51,132 bases of DNA from Ardenticatenaceae bacterium. Lineage in GTDB: Bacteria; Chloroflexota; Anaerolineae; Promineifilales; Promineifilaceae. The notes under the pieces were generated by a model, which did no database searches, was not told the origin of the DNA, and was given only the letters and a program-made list of their open reading frames with translations. A program made the translations under genes and the position numbers. How positions within the stretch are numbered: the first letter of the stretch is position 1; each line of letters begins with the position of its first letter. Shown piece by piece: positions 37,815-46,332 of this stretch. The stretch is taken from NCBI GenBank assembly GCA_020634315.1, contig JACKBV010000030.1, positions 1 to 51,132 on the forward strand, read 5' to 3'.

Positions 37815-38441
37815 TTATTGATTATAGGGATGTTTACCGACAATGTCCGCAAACATAGATTGAATGTGCGGCAAATCCGCCTCAATATTATTAGAAAGTT
37901 CTACCATAGGGCCGAAACATAAAGTCTTACGGCCATAATCAAATTTTGCCATCACCAGCGGCACATGAGCGCCAACAGCTATATGATAAAATCCAGTTTT
38001 CCACTGCCGTGTCTTGCTGCGTGTCCCTTCCGGCAATACAACCAAAATCAACTTCTCTCTTGCCTGGAAAGCTTCAATCATTTGCCCGACAAGGCCTTGC
38101 GTCGCACGACGGTCAACTGGAACACCTCCCAGCCAACGCATCAAACCGGCAAAAGGCCAACGAAACAACGAGTGCTTTGCCATCCAGAAAATCTGAAACC
38201 CAATGGCATACATGCCAACCATCCCCAACAACATATCCCAATTGGATGTGTGCGGAGCACCTACAACGAGAAATTTAGGCAGATTTGGAATTTCCCCGGT
38301 TATACGCCAGCCAAAAATTGCCAGCAAACCTATTGCGAATGCCCGGCTATACCGGTTCCCGCGCTTTGGGACGGCTTCCCCCAGTTTTATTTGCATAACA
38401 TTGTCAAAACGTGATGTTACTGGAGCCAAATAATCTGTCAT
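37815..38441 (-). CDS. PlsC-type acyltransferase, copy 2
   Basis: A 208-residue paralogue of copy 1, with GAPHTSNWDMLLGM (HX4D), LPEGTRSKTRQWKTGFYHIA and WLGGVPVDRRATQGLVGQM. It lies directly upstream of copy 1 with a 6-base gap, so the two are cotranscribed. The duplicate is diverged mainly in the hydrophobic region between the two motifs (MYAIGFQIFWMAKHSLF), which may set acyl-chain choice. The start is ATG 38441, preceded by GAAGGGGAAAA. Confidence 0.87.
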   Translation of the reverse strand: MTDYLAPVTSRFDNVMQIKLGEAVPKRGNRYSRAFAIGLLAIFGWRITGEIPNLPKFLVVGAPHTSNWDMLLGMVGMYAIGFQIFWMAKHSLFRWPFAGLMRWLGGVPVDRRATQGLVGQMIEAFQAREKLILVVLPEGTRSKTRQWKTGFYHIAVGAHVPLVMAKFDYGRKTLCFGPMVELSNNIEADLPHIQSMFADIVGKHPYNQ

Positions 38442-38570
38442 TTTTTCCCCTTCAAGAATAACTTAACGCAAAGATGCAGAGATGCAGAGAAAAAGAGAAT
38501 TTGCGTGTCCGGCGCGGATTTTCATTCATGGTGGTCGGCAGCCGCCGGTGAAGTCTTCTGCGAAAACAGC

Positions 38571-38614
38571 CTCCTGAAGGTTTGTTTCATAAAATGAGCA
38601 ATCTACTTCAGGAG
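38571..38614. repeat. 9-bp inverted repeat upstream of acyltransferase pair
   Basis: CTCCTGAAG (38571-38579) and CTTCAGGAG (38606-38614) pair around 26 bases. The 267-base gap 38442-38708 otherwise holds the polA terminator, an AACGCAAAGA-like stretch near 38466 and no reading frame of note. It could be part of a leader for the leftward acyltransferase genes. Confidence 0.45.
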
Positions 38615-38674
38615 ATGGGTTCCATTCATGACAATGCGCCACACGGATCAAGTATTCTCTCGAAAATAAAACAA

Positions 38675-38696
38675 GGACACTCTCTGCGGGGTGTCC
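38675..38696 (-). terminator. Intrinsic terminator of polA
   Basis: GGACAC (38675-38680) and GTGTCC (38691-38696) form a stem, and the minus strand continues TTGTTTTATTTT. It follows the polA stop by about 12 bases. Confidence 0.75.
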
Positions 38697-38708
38697 ATTA
38701 CAAACTAT

Positions 38709-41504
38709 CTACTCCTTGAGTTCCAACCAATTCGCACCGAGGCTGGCCTCTACTTTTAAGGGAACGTCTAGCTTAAAAGCGTTGGACATGATGTCTACCA
38801 TTAATGCTTTGACCACCTCTATTTCTGCCTCTGGTACTTCCAGCAGTAGTTCATCATGAACCTGTAACAGCATTTGCGCCTGATAGTTTCCATCAACTAA
38901 GGCATTGTACAGCCGCAGCATAGCAATTTTGATAATGTCAGCGGCCGTTCCCTGAATGGGATGATTAATTGCTTCACGTTCGGCCCGCAGCCAGGCTTGC
39001 CGATTGTGCCCGCCAGCCTGCGTTTGAAAGACAGGAAAATAGCGCCGCCGCCCCAATAATGTTTCGACAAACCCTTGTTTCTTCGCCGTCTCCTTTGTTT
39101 CGTCCAGATAACGACGAATACCAGGGAAACGGCCGAAATATTCCTTGATATAATTTTCTGCCTCAGACAGCGTTAATTCAGAATCCCGCGCCAGACGAAA
39201 TGCGCCCATGCCGTAAATCAGGCCAAAATTGACCGCCTTGGCAAAACGGCGTTGATTATACGTTACCGCGCCAACATCAATCCCGTAAACGGCCGCTGCC
39301 GTTGTGCGATGGATGTCCTGATCTTGCCGAAATGCTTCCAACAAAGCGGCATCCTGACTCACATGTGCCAAAATACGCAGTTCCACCTGCGAATAATCCG
39401 CCGCCAAGAATAACCAACCGGGACGCGACACAAATCCGCGCCGGATTTGCTGCCCCACTTCACTGCGAATAGGAATATTCTGCAAATTTGGCGAACTGCT
39501 CGCCAGACGACCCGTAATAGCACCTGTCTGGTTAAAGCTGGTATGAATTCGCCCCGTTTGCGCATTGATCATCTCTGGCAGCGCATCCACATAAGTGCTT
39601 TTGAGCTTACCCAACTCGCGATATTCCAATAACGCCTGAATAATGCCCGTACTGTCCGCATCTTGCAGGCCATCCAAAACGTTAGCGGCCGTTGAATAAT
39701 AACCACTACTTGTTTTGCGCAAGCCTTCAACCGGCAATCCCATCTTTTGGAACAAGATGTCACTTAACTGTTGAGTCGAATTAATATTGAAAGGTTCACC
39801 GGCAATTTCATAAATGCTGCGCTCTAAGGCTTGCAAACGTGCCTCCAAATCCTGCGCCATTTGCCGGAAGAAGGTTACATCTACGCCAACGCCAGCCTGC
39901 TCCATTGCCGAAAGGATTGGGACCAAAGGCATCTCCAAATCCAACACCTTTTCTAACCCCTTCTCGCGGATTTCGTTACGCAACGGGGATTGCAAACGCA
40001 GCGTCATGTCGGCATCGGCGGCACCATAAGGTGCTGCTTCATCTATAGACACTTCGGCAAAGCTTTTCTGCGCGGCACCTTTGCCGATCAGCTTTTCAAT
40101 ATCCGTCATTTCCACACCGAGACGGTGACGGGCTAAATCCTTTAGCCCTTTGTGTTTGCTGCCGGGATCGGTAAGCCATTCGGCGATCATCGTATCAAAG
40201 GTGATGGGCGTGACAGTCAAGCCATGCCGGTCGAAAATGGTGTAATCAAATTTCGCATTATGGGCAATTTTAGCAATGTTAGGGTTTGTGAGGGGAGCAC
40301 GCAGCGCTTCCATCACGGTTGACAGAGGCAGTTGATCTGGGGCAAGCTGTGCTGTGGTTGCAAACAAACTCATCTGCCCGCTGGCGCTTTGTGCCGCTCC
40401 CGCCAGATGACCAACGGGGATGTAGTAGGCAGCCGGAGGCTTCACTGCGAGGCAAATGCCGACGATATCCGCGCTCATTTTGTCCAGGCCAGTCGTTTCC
40501 AAATCAAAACTAATGGTTTTGGCGCTGTTCAGCTCTTTGACGAGTGCAGCCAATTCTTTTTCGCTGCGTATCACTTTGGTTTCAGTCGGTGGTTGGCTGG
40601 GGGTATGATCGACCAGTATCTCTTCAGCATCCACTTTGTCGCGCAGCATTGTCGTTAAAGAGCGAAACTCTAGTTCATGGAACAGTTCCAACACGCTTTG
40701 CGCATCGAAATCCTGGGTCAGGCAGGCGTCGAGTTCAAGGGTGATGGGTGCGTCGGTGATGATTCGTGCCAGTTGATAGCTGAGATATGCGCTTTCTTTG
40801 CCCTCTTCCAGTTTTTTGCGCACGGCCCCTTTGATGGTTGTGACATGCTCGTAAAGTGCGTCGAGTGTTTGATATTCGTTGAGCAGTTTGGTGGCGGTTT
40901 TTTCACCAATCCCGCGCACGCCGGGAATGTTGTCGCTGGTGTCGCCGACAAGGGCTTTCCAATCAACGATTTGGTCTGGACGCACGCCGAAACGCTCGAT
41001 AACGGCCGTTTCATCATACACCTCTGCTGGCCGACTGCCACGCGATGGCAGTTCCACTTGCGTGTTGTCGTCCACCAACTGCAACAAATCACGGTCGCCA
41101 GTAATGATATGTACAGGAACCTGATACGGTTTTGCTTGCTGCGCAATTGTTCCCAATACATCATCCGCCTCAAATCCCTCCAATTCCAATATCGGGATAT
41201 TCAATGCCTGCACCACTTGTTTGATGCGCTCAATTTGCAAGCTCAATTCGTCGGGCATCTTCTCCCGCGTCCCTTTGTAATCAGCAAAGAGATCGTCACG
41301 GAAGGTTGCGCCCACGTCAAAGCTTACAGCTAAATATTCGGGAGGATTGGGGGCGAGAATGAGTTCAAGCAGGGTACGCGTAAAGCCGTAGGTCGCATTG
41401 GTTGGTTCGCCAGTCTTCGTGGTAAATGCTTCCAGCGGCAGGGCAAAAAACATACGGTAAGCCAGGGCATGGCCATCAATTAACACCAATTTTCTTGTGG
41501 TCAT
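38709..41504 (-). CDS. polA: DNA polymerase I
   Basis: A 931-residue Pol I with all three parts. The 5' nuclease (about 1-290) shows LIDGHALAYRMFFAL and ITGDRDLLQLVDD. The 3'-5' exonuclease (about 310-510) keeps DLETTGLDK, AHNAKFDYTIFDR and YGAADADMTL, so proofreading looks intact. The polymerase shows motif A ADYSQVELRILAH, motif B RRFAKAVNFGLIYGMGAF and motif C LLQVHDELLLEV. It acts in Okazaki-fragment processing and repair. I chose ATG 41504, which opens MTTRKLVLIDGHALAYRMF; the frame runs 13 codons further. TATAAT lies 6 bases before it. Confidence 0.96.
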   Translation of the reverse strand: MTTRKLVLIDGHALAYRMFFALPLEAFTTKTGEPTNATYGFTRTLLELILAPNPPEYLAVSFDVGATFRDDLFADYKGTREKMPDELSLQIERIKQVVQALNIPILELEGFEADDVLGTIAQQAKPYQVPVHIITGDRDLLQLVDDNTQVELPSRGSRPAEVYDETAVIERFGVRPDQIVDWKALVGDTSDNIPGVRGIGEKTATKLLNEYQTLDALYEHVTTIKGAVRKKLEEGKESAYLSYQLARIITDAPITLELDACLTQDFDAQSVLELFHELEFRSLTTMLRDKVDAEEILVDHTPSQPPTETKVIRSEKELAALVKELNSAKTISFDLETTGLDKMSADIVGICLAVKPPAAYYIPVGHLAGAAQSASGQMSLFATTAQLAPDQLPLSTVMEALRAPLTNPNIAKIAHNAKFDYTIFDRHGLTVTPITFDTMIAEWLTDPGSKHKGLKDLARHRLGVEMTDIEKLIGKGAAQKSFAEVSIDEAAPYGAADADMTLRLQSPLRNEIREKGLEKVLDLEMPLVPILSAMEQAGVGVDVTFFRQMAQDLEARLQALERSIYEIAGEPFNINSTQQLSDILFQKMGLPVEGLRKTSSGYYSTAANVLDGLQDADSTGIIQALLEYRELGKLKSTYVDALPEMINAQTGRIHTSFNQTGAITGRLASSSPNLQNIPIRSEVGQQIRRGFVSRPGWLFLAADYSQVELRILAHVSQDAALLEAFRQDQDIHRTTAAAVYGIDVGAVTYNQRRFAKAVNFGLIYGMGAFRLARDSELTLSEAENYIKEYFGRFPGIRRYLDETKETAKKQGFVETLLGRRRYFPVFQTQAGGHNRQAWLRAEREAINHPIQGTAADIIKIAMLRLYNALVDGNYQAQMLLQVHDELLLEVPEAEIEVVKALMVDIMSNAFKLDVPLKVEASLGANWLELKE

Positions 41505-41510
41505 GCCCTG

Positions 41511-41540
41511 ATTATACCGTAATCGGTGAGCTGTAGTCAG
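41511..41540 (-). promoter_or_regulatory. polA promoter, apparently leaderless
   Basis: The minus strand has CTGACT (complement of 41535-41540), an 18-base spacer and TATAAT (complement of 41511-41516). Six bases separate the -10 from ATG 41504, and no Shine-Dalgarno is present. Confidence 0.6.
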
Positions 41541-41578
41541 CAATCGGTGTTGGACAACGGCCGATTAACGGCTGCCGC

Positions 41579-42745
41579 TTACTGACCTGGAACCAGGAAA
41601 ATATTCAATTCTGCTTCGACCAATGGCTCAGTAGACTCTGTGGTATAAAAGCCTGTTTCCCAGAGGCGGACATCAACGCCAAACTCTTGCTGAATGGTCG
41701 CTTCAGACCCATTTTTGAAGAGATAGGCCGCCCAACCGCTGTCGCGCCCTGGCGGGCACAGAACAACCAGGTGAATGAGTTCAGCCTGGACAGAGATGTG
41801 GGTAATGACACAAGCGTTGACGATGGCAATGCGTTCGAGGGCGCGGCGCAGGGGAATGTGGAGAGAACGGGGCAACGGCCGTATCGGGCGCCACACAATC
41901 GCATAAGATTTCCGTTTCCCCAGAAAACCCGTATCCATCACAGCCTGCGCCACATCGCTAGAGATACGGCCGTGCATCACCTCCAACAGGTTAATGGAGA
42001 GACGATTGATACGCAGCCGCACCTCGCGCAAGGGCGTTTCCGGCAAAGCCACCAGCGTCAACAAGTAATTTTCCGTGACTACGCGCGTATACAGCATCAA
42101 CTCCTCAAAGCGCGGCGGGAGCGGCGCAAATTGGATTTGTACCGTATTGGGCATCTCTTCCCAATCTTTGCCAGCCTGCAAGGCGACAGTTGCGGCCTCG
42201 GCTTCATCCAAATCGCCCCAAAACGCCAGCAACGTCCGCCCCTTGGCAAAAACGGCCGTATGCACCAGGCGCCCCAGACCAGCCTGCTGCAACATGGAAA
42301 TGATAACGGCCGTATCAATCAACGGCCCGGTTTCAATATTAATGGATAGATGATTGTTGTTCGGGCGTGGTGGTTCCGTCAAAACAGGCTGCGTCAATGC
42401 AGATTGCAGCACGGTGCCCAAGTCTATATCCAACAAGGGCTTGATAAGCACCCCCTGCACTTTCCCAGAAAAGGCTTCCGCCACTTTATACTGTGTCGTC
42501 GGTTTTGTCAGAATCAGGCGCAGGTCGGGCTGCAATGCCCGCAACACATGCACGGCACGCGCATCCTTGTCCACGGGAATAAACGCAATGTCCTGCGCAT
42601 CCCGGCTCAACACATTGCTTGCCTCTTGCAACGTTGCCGCTACAGAAATAATAAAAGCGTCTAATTTCGACAATCCAGTTGTCAGATGACGCGCAAATGT
42701 CTCATCTGCGTCAACAATCAAAATTCGTTTTGCCATGACTGCCAT
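41579..42745 (-). CDS. Pseudo-receiver + roadblock-like + degenerate IS200-type (Y1) transposase fusion
   Basis: A 388-residue protein. Residues 1-120 fold like a response-regulator receiver (KRILIVDADE, then VQGVLIKPLLD with conserved Lys102), but Pro57 replaces the phospho-acceptor Asp. Residues about 130-260 resemble a roadblock/LC7-like domain. Residues about 277-388 align with the Y1 transposase pattern: YAIVWRPIRP, ERIAIVNACVITHISVQ, AELIHLVVLCPP, GSEATIQQEFG and LWETGFYTT. The HUH motif MPDHVHLLV corresponds to QAELIHLVV, so the first His is Leu, and the catalytic Tyr near the end is also absent. It is probably a DNA- or RNA-binding regulator, not a mobile element. It lies upstream of polA on the same strand. 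Confidence 0.85.
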   Translation of the reverse strand: MAVMAKRILIVDADETFARHLTTGLSKLDAFIISVAATLQEASNVLSRDAQDIAFIPVDKDARAVHVLRALQPDLRLILTKPTTQYKVAEAFSGKVQGVLIKPLLDIDLGTVLQSALTQPVLTEPPRPNNNHLSINIETGPLIDTAVIISMLQQAGLGRLVHTAVFAKGRTLLAFWGDLDEAEAATVALQAGKDWEEMPNTVQIQFAPLPPRFEELMLYTRVVTENYLLTLVALPETPLREVRLRINRLSINLLEVMHGRISSDVAQAVMDTGFLGKRKSYAIVWRPIRPLPRSLHIPLRRALERIAIVNACVITHISVQAELIHLVVLCPPGRDSGWAAYLFKNGSEATIQQEFGVDVRLWETGFYTTESTEPLVEAELNIFLVPGQ

Positions 42746-42827
42746 GCTCTCGTTTCAAATGATTTATCTCACTTCTATGAAACGAGATTCAAGGCAAAAA
42801 AGCCATAGACATTCCGTGAATTCTCTC

Positions 42828-45269
42828 TCAGGCGCGGCGGCGCAAACGCAAAACGGCAATCCCACCTGACAAGCCAAGCAACAAAGCGCCACCCAACCAC
42901 CAGACAGTTGTCTTTTTCTCGGCAATTGCCGGTGATGGTGTCATTGTTGGCTGTGGCATGGGTGTGGGTGCAGCAGTTGGGGAAGGCGTTACGGCCGTTT
43001 CCATCGCCACCCCCTGAAAAACCACCAACGGCAAATCATGGTCTGTCGCCCGATACGCCAGCCATTCTGCACGGGTATCCTCCCCCCAGACCTGCGGATA
43101 ATCCGCATTGACATGCAAAATAGCGACATCAACCACCTGCGCCGCCAACGCCGGAGTCACAAACAAACCATCAATCAACTGCGCCACGCCGCCATACACA
43201 TAACTGTAACGTGTCGCGTCCGGCAAACGCAGCAGCACATTTTCCATCTGCGCCGACAACGCCAGCAGCGGCGGCGACTGCTCATAATCGTTAAAATCGC
43301 CCATGACGACAACACGCGCCTGGGGATCGGCAGCCAGCAGCGCCGCCACGAATGTATTTAGATGCTGCGCCTGCGCCAGGCGACGCACGCCGGTTTCCTC
43401 CTCTCCGCCCAACTTCGACTTGAAATGGTTGACAAAAAGCGTCAAGGGCTGGCCGTCTATGAGCACATCCACCTGTAACGGCGGGCGCGAAAACAACGGC
43501 TCAGTTCCGGCGGGGCAAACGGCCGTTTCATCGACAATGCCCGTTGCCAAAGCAGTACACGCCTGTTGAAGCTGCACATTCAGGATCGTCACGCGGCGCG
43601 GATCGCTCAGCAGCGCCACATCAATGCCGCGCACATCGGCACTCTCGCGGTGCGTCACCGCATACGTAAAGCCGCATCGCGCCGTCGTCTGTGCGGCCAA
43701 GGCTTGCAGCAACGCGTCATTCTCCACCTCCTGCACGCCGACCAATGTCGGACAGCCCAACGTATGCGCCAAGGCATAGGCCAACTTAGCCTGCTTTGTT
43801 GCCAGGGCGGTTGGCGACAGCTTTGGTTCCGCATCTGTGCCGGTGTCATCCACACCATCGAAGTAATTCTCCATGTTGAACGTGGCAACGCTAAACTGCG
43901 CGGCGGCCAATGTTGGCACAGGCGGCAGCGGTGACAAAGGAGCCGTGCTGACAACGAGATCGCCGCCTTCCTGCTGCACAATCTTGAACTGGTCAAAATG
44001 GTAAGCCAGCGGCCCCACCAACCCACTCACCCGGTCGCCACTTTTCACCTGAGGAAAATCACCACAATCCACATCGCTGCGATACAAAATGGGGACAATG
44101 GCATCAATGGGATCGCTGACCTGACGGCGAAACGGCCGTTCCCCTTCCCCCATCACCACCGCAAAGCCACAACCGCTAAATGTTGGTCCAGCCACCAACA
44201 CATCATCGCCCAGGCGCACACGCATCGCTTCCACCGCTTCCAAAGATGTGGCCGTTTCCAGGGGAATGGGCGGCGGCAAGGGGACATCGGTCGCTTCCAA
44301 TTGCAGCTCTAGACCGGCATCGTCAATTTCCGTAAAGCCGAAAAACTCCGTTACCTGCCCCGTAATGCGTAGTTGGTCGCCAGGGTGCAAAGTCGGCCGT
44401 TTCTCCCCAAGGAATAGCGCAATGCCGTCTGACGTAGCCGGATCGCCATCTTCTTGCCCTGGCACATCCTGCACAAACACCGTGTAAAAGACAAAACCAT
44501 CGGCGTTCTGATCTTCCAAGACACCGGTGACAACGCCGCGAAACGTGACAATCTCGTTGACCAAAGCGGCGACATCGCGCCTGCCCTGAATCTCGCCAAT
44601 TGTGGGCAATGTCTCCGCCACGACCAATGGCGCAGCACACTCACCATCAAATGAGAGTTCGCCGGGTGTCGGGATTTGCTGCGGCTGCCAATCGGCGGCG
44701 CTGTCGGTATCGCAATCGGCGGGAACCCGGCTAATGCTTTGCCCGGCAAAAACAGAAGCGATGGCCGGATCGAAGTAAACGGTGCTGTCACCGTAGCTGA
44801 GCGCATCGATCAGCAGCCCTTTGTCATTGAGCAGCAGCAGTTCATCGCCATCATTTGCCAACCCAATGTCGCCGCTGGCCCAGGCAGAAAAACGGCGCAT
44901 GTCGGGCACGGCCGTATCACTATCTTGCAGCTCATAGTCCGGGTTACGGCCGTATCGGGCACGAAAGCCAACGGCCGTTTGCGCGACAACGACGACTTGC
45001 CCCGGTTCCAGCACAGCATCCGCCGGAAACCGGGCCATGCCTTCGCCGCCACCCGCCGTTTCCTCATCGCCAACTTTGTACTGCGACAGATCGACAACGG
45101 CCGTTCCCACATTTGCCAGCTCAATCCACTCTTCGGCCGCGTCATCGCCGGCGGCGTTGTACATCACCTCGGTCAGCAAGACGACAGCTGCTTGCGCGTG
45201 CCCCATTGGCACAAATAGAGACAACCACAGCGGTAAACAAAACAAGCACACCAGCACATTTCGCTTCAT
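42828..45269 (-). CDS. Secreted endonuclease/exonuclease/phosphatase (ExeM/NucH-like) with lamin-tail domain
   Basis: An 813-residue exported nuclease. A signal peptide and a lamin-tail-type domain (VLLTEVMYNAAGDDAAEEWIE) open it, then an OB-like domain (RGVVTGVLEDQNADGFVFY). The endonuclease domain (about 455-760) has SVATFNMENYFD, VGVQEVENDALLQA, VVMGDFNDYEQSPP and ATDHDLPLVV. A Thr/Pro stretch, a membrane segment (WWLGGALLLGLSGGIAVL) and RLRRRA form a cell-surface anchor. It probably degrades extracellular DNA for nutrients. The start is uncertain: GGAGGG favours ATG 45269 (or 45272); GTG 45284 is also open. Confidence 0.9.
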   Translation of the reverse strand: MKRNVLVCLFCLPLWLSLFVPMGHAQAAVVLLTEVMYNAAGDDAAEEWIELANVGTAVVDLSQYKVGDEETAGGGEGMARFPADAVLEPGQVVVVAQTAVGFRARYGRNPDYELQDSDTAVPDMRRFSAWASGDIGLANDGDELLLLNDKGLLIDALSYGDSTVYFDPAIASVFAGQSISRVPADCDTDSAADWQPQQIPTPGELSFDGECAAPLVVAETLPTIGEIQGRRDVAALVNEIVTFRGVVTGVLEDQNADGFVFYTVFVQDVPGQEDGDPATSDGIALFLGEKRPTLHPGDQLRITGQVTEFFGFTEIDDAGLELQLEATDVPLPPPIPLETATSLEAVEAMRVRLGDDVLVAGPTFSGCGFAVVMGEGERPFRRQVSDPIDAIVPILYRSDVDCGDFPQVKSGDRVSGLVGPLAYHFDQFKIVQQEGGDLVVSTAPLSPLPPVPTLAAAQFSVATFNMENYFDGVDDTGTDAEPKLSPTALATKQAKLAYALAHTLGCPTLVGVQEVENDALLQALAAQTTARCGFTYAVTHRESADVRGIDVALLSDPRRVTILNVQLQQACTALATGIVDETAVCPAGTEPLFSRPPLQVDVLIDGQPLTLFVNHFKSKLGGEEETGVRRLAQAQHLNTFVAALLAADPQARVVVMGDFNDYEQSPPLLALSAQMENVLLRLPDATRYSYVYGGVAQLIDGLFVTPALAAQVVDVAILHVNADYPQVWGEDTRAEWLAYRATDHDLPLVVFQGVAMETAVTPSPTAAPTPMPQPTMTPSPAIAEKKTTVWWLGGALLLGLSGGIAVLRLRRRA

Positions 45270-45311
45270 CATACCCTCCATCACAAACGAATGATACGCA
45301 ATTGCACACAG

Positions 45312-45348
45312 ATTTTACTGTACGGCAAAGGCTACAATCAAGTAAAAT
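45312..45348. promoter_or_regulatory. Inverted repeat in divergent nuclease/HADH promoter region
   Basis: ATTTTACT (45312-45319) and AGTAAAAT (45341-45348) are perfect 8-bp arms 21 bases apart. On the minus strand a TTGATT-N18-TAAAAT promoter overlaps both arms. It may be an operator shared by the nuclease and dehydrogenase genes. Confidence 0.45.
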
Positions 45349-45375
45349 GAGCGCACAAGGAGTGAAACAAGCACA

Positions 45376-46290
45376 ATGATTACAATTGACGACATTCAAC
45401 AAATTCTGATCGTCGGCGCAGGCACAATGGGGCAGCAAATTGGCTTGCAATGTGCGCTGCATGGCTATGAAGTGATGCTGTACGATGTCCAGGAAGAGGC
45501 ATTGGCAACGGCCGTTTCCCGCATTGCCGCCTATCTGGCCCACTTCGTAAAAGACAAACGCATCACGCTAGACGAAGCTGTCGCCATTAAAGAGCGCATC
45601 TTCACCACCACAGACGCCGAAACCGCCGCGATGGATGCTGATTTATTGAGCGAATCCGTGCCGGAAGACCCCGTTCTAAAAGGAAAAGTATTGGGTCAGT
45701 TCAACCAGCTATGCCCGCCGCGCACCATCTTCACCACCAACACCAGCACCTTGTTACCTTCCATGTTTGCCACAGCCACAGGACGGCCGTCCCAATTTGC
45801 CGCGTTCCATTTTCATTTGCCGGTGTGGGATGCCAATGTAGTCGATGTGATGCCGCACGCGGGCACGGATACGGCCGTTACCACCCTCCTCACAACCTTT
45901 GCGCAGCGCATTGGGCAAATACCCATTGTGCTCGACAAAGAACACTCCGGTTATGTCTTCAACGCCATGCTCAGCGCCCTGCTCAAATCGGCCATAAGCC
46001 TGGTAGTCGACGGCGTCGCCACGCCTGCCGACGTAGACCGCGCCTGGATGGGCATCATGAAAACGCCCATCGGCCCCTTTGGCATTCAAGACAGCATCGG
46101 CCTGGATACCGTCTGGAAAATCACCGACTTTTGGGCAAAAATCGGCGGCCACTCGACCGATTTAGCAAACGCTGCATTTCTAAAAACATATCTGGATCAG
46201 GGAAAAACTGGCATCAAAAGTGGGCAAGGCTTTTACAGCTATCCCAACCCCGCCTTTGCCCAGCCTGATTTCTTGCACAAAAGCGAGTAA
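45376..46290 (+). CDS. 3-hydroxyacyl-CoA dehydrogenase family protein
   Basis: A 304-residue NAD-dependent dehydrogenase of the 3-hydroxybutyryl/3-hydroxyacyl-CoA family. The N-terminal Rossmann fold has ILIVGAGTMGQQIG and EVMLYDVQEEAL, and the C-terminal domain starts KEHSGYVFNAML. The family's usual HFFNPVP motif reads HFHLPVWDANVVDVM, an unusual substitution near the active-site His. It oxidises 3-hydroxyacyl-CoA to 3-oxoacyl-CoA in beta-oxidation or the reverse; a PHA-related role is possible but not shown. AAGGAG stands 13 bases before the ATG, longer than usual. Confidence 0.88.
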   Translation: MITIDDIQQILIVGAGTMGQQIGLQCALHGYEVMLYDVQEEALATAVSRIAAYLAHFVKDKRITLDEAVAIKERIFTTTDAETAAMDADLLSESVPEDPVLKGKVLGQFNQLCPPRTIFTTNTSTLLPSMFATATGRPSQFAAFHFHLPVWDANVVDVMPHAGTDTAVTTLLTTFAQRIGQIPIVLDKEHSGYVFNAMLSALLKSAISLVVDGVATPADVDRAWMGIMKTPIGPFGIQDSIGLDTVWKITDFWAKIGGHSTDLANAAFLKTYLDQGKTGIKSGQGFYSYPNPAFAQPDFLHKSE

Positions 46291-46295
46291 AAAAA

Positions 46296-46324
46296 CGGGG
46301 ATCAGAATTATTCCCTGATCCCCG
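46296..46324. terminator. Intrinsic terminator between HADH and hslO
   Basis: CGGGGATCAG (46296-46305) pairs with CTGATCCCCG (46315-46324) with a 9-base loop. The minus strand continues with seven T (complement of the A-run before 46296), so it terminates hslO strongly, and the plus-strand gene more weakly. Confidence 0.88.
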
Positions 46325-46332
46325 CTCCTTCA

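Noticed and set aside
37821..37826. TATAAT upstream of the first acyltransferase as a leaderless promoter
   Set aside because: The hexamer lies in the last codons (Tyr-Asn) of the upstream paralogue, 12 bases from the start, and the two genes form an operon; it is probably coincidental.
41579..42745. Active IS200/IS605 insertion sequence
   Set aside because: The HUH and Tyr positions are lost, the domain is fused to receiver-like sequence, and no terminal hairpins or partner TnpB are present.
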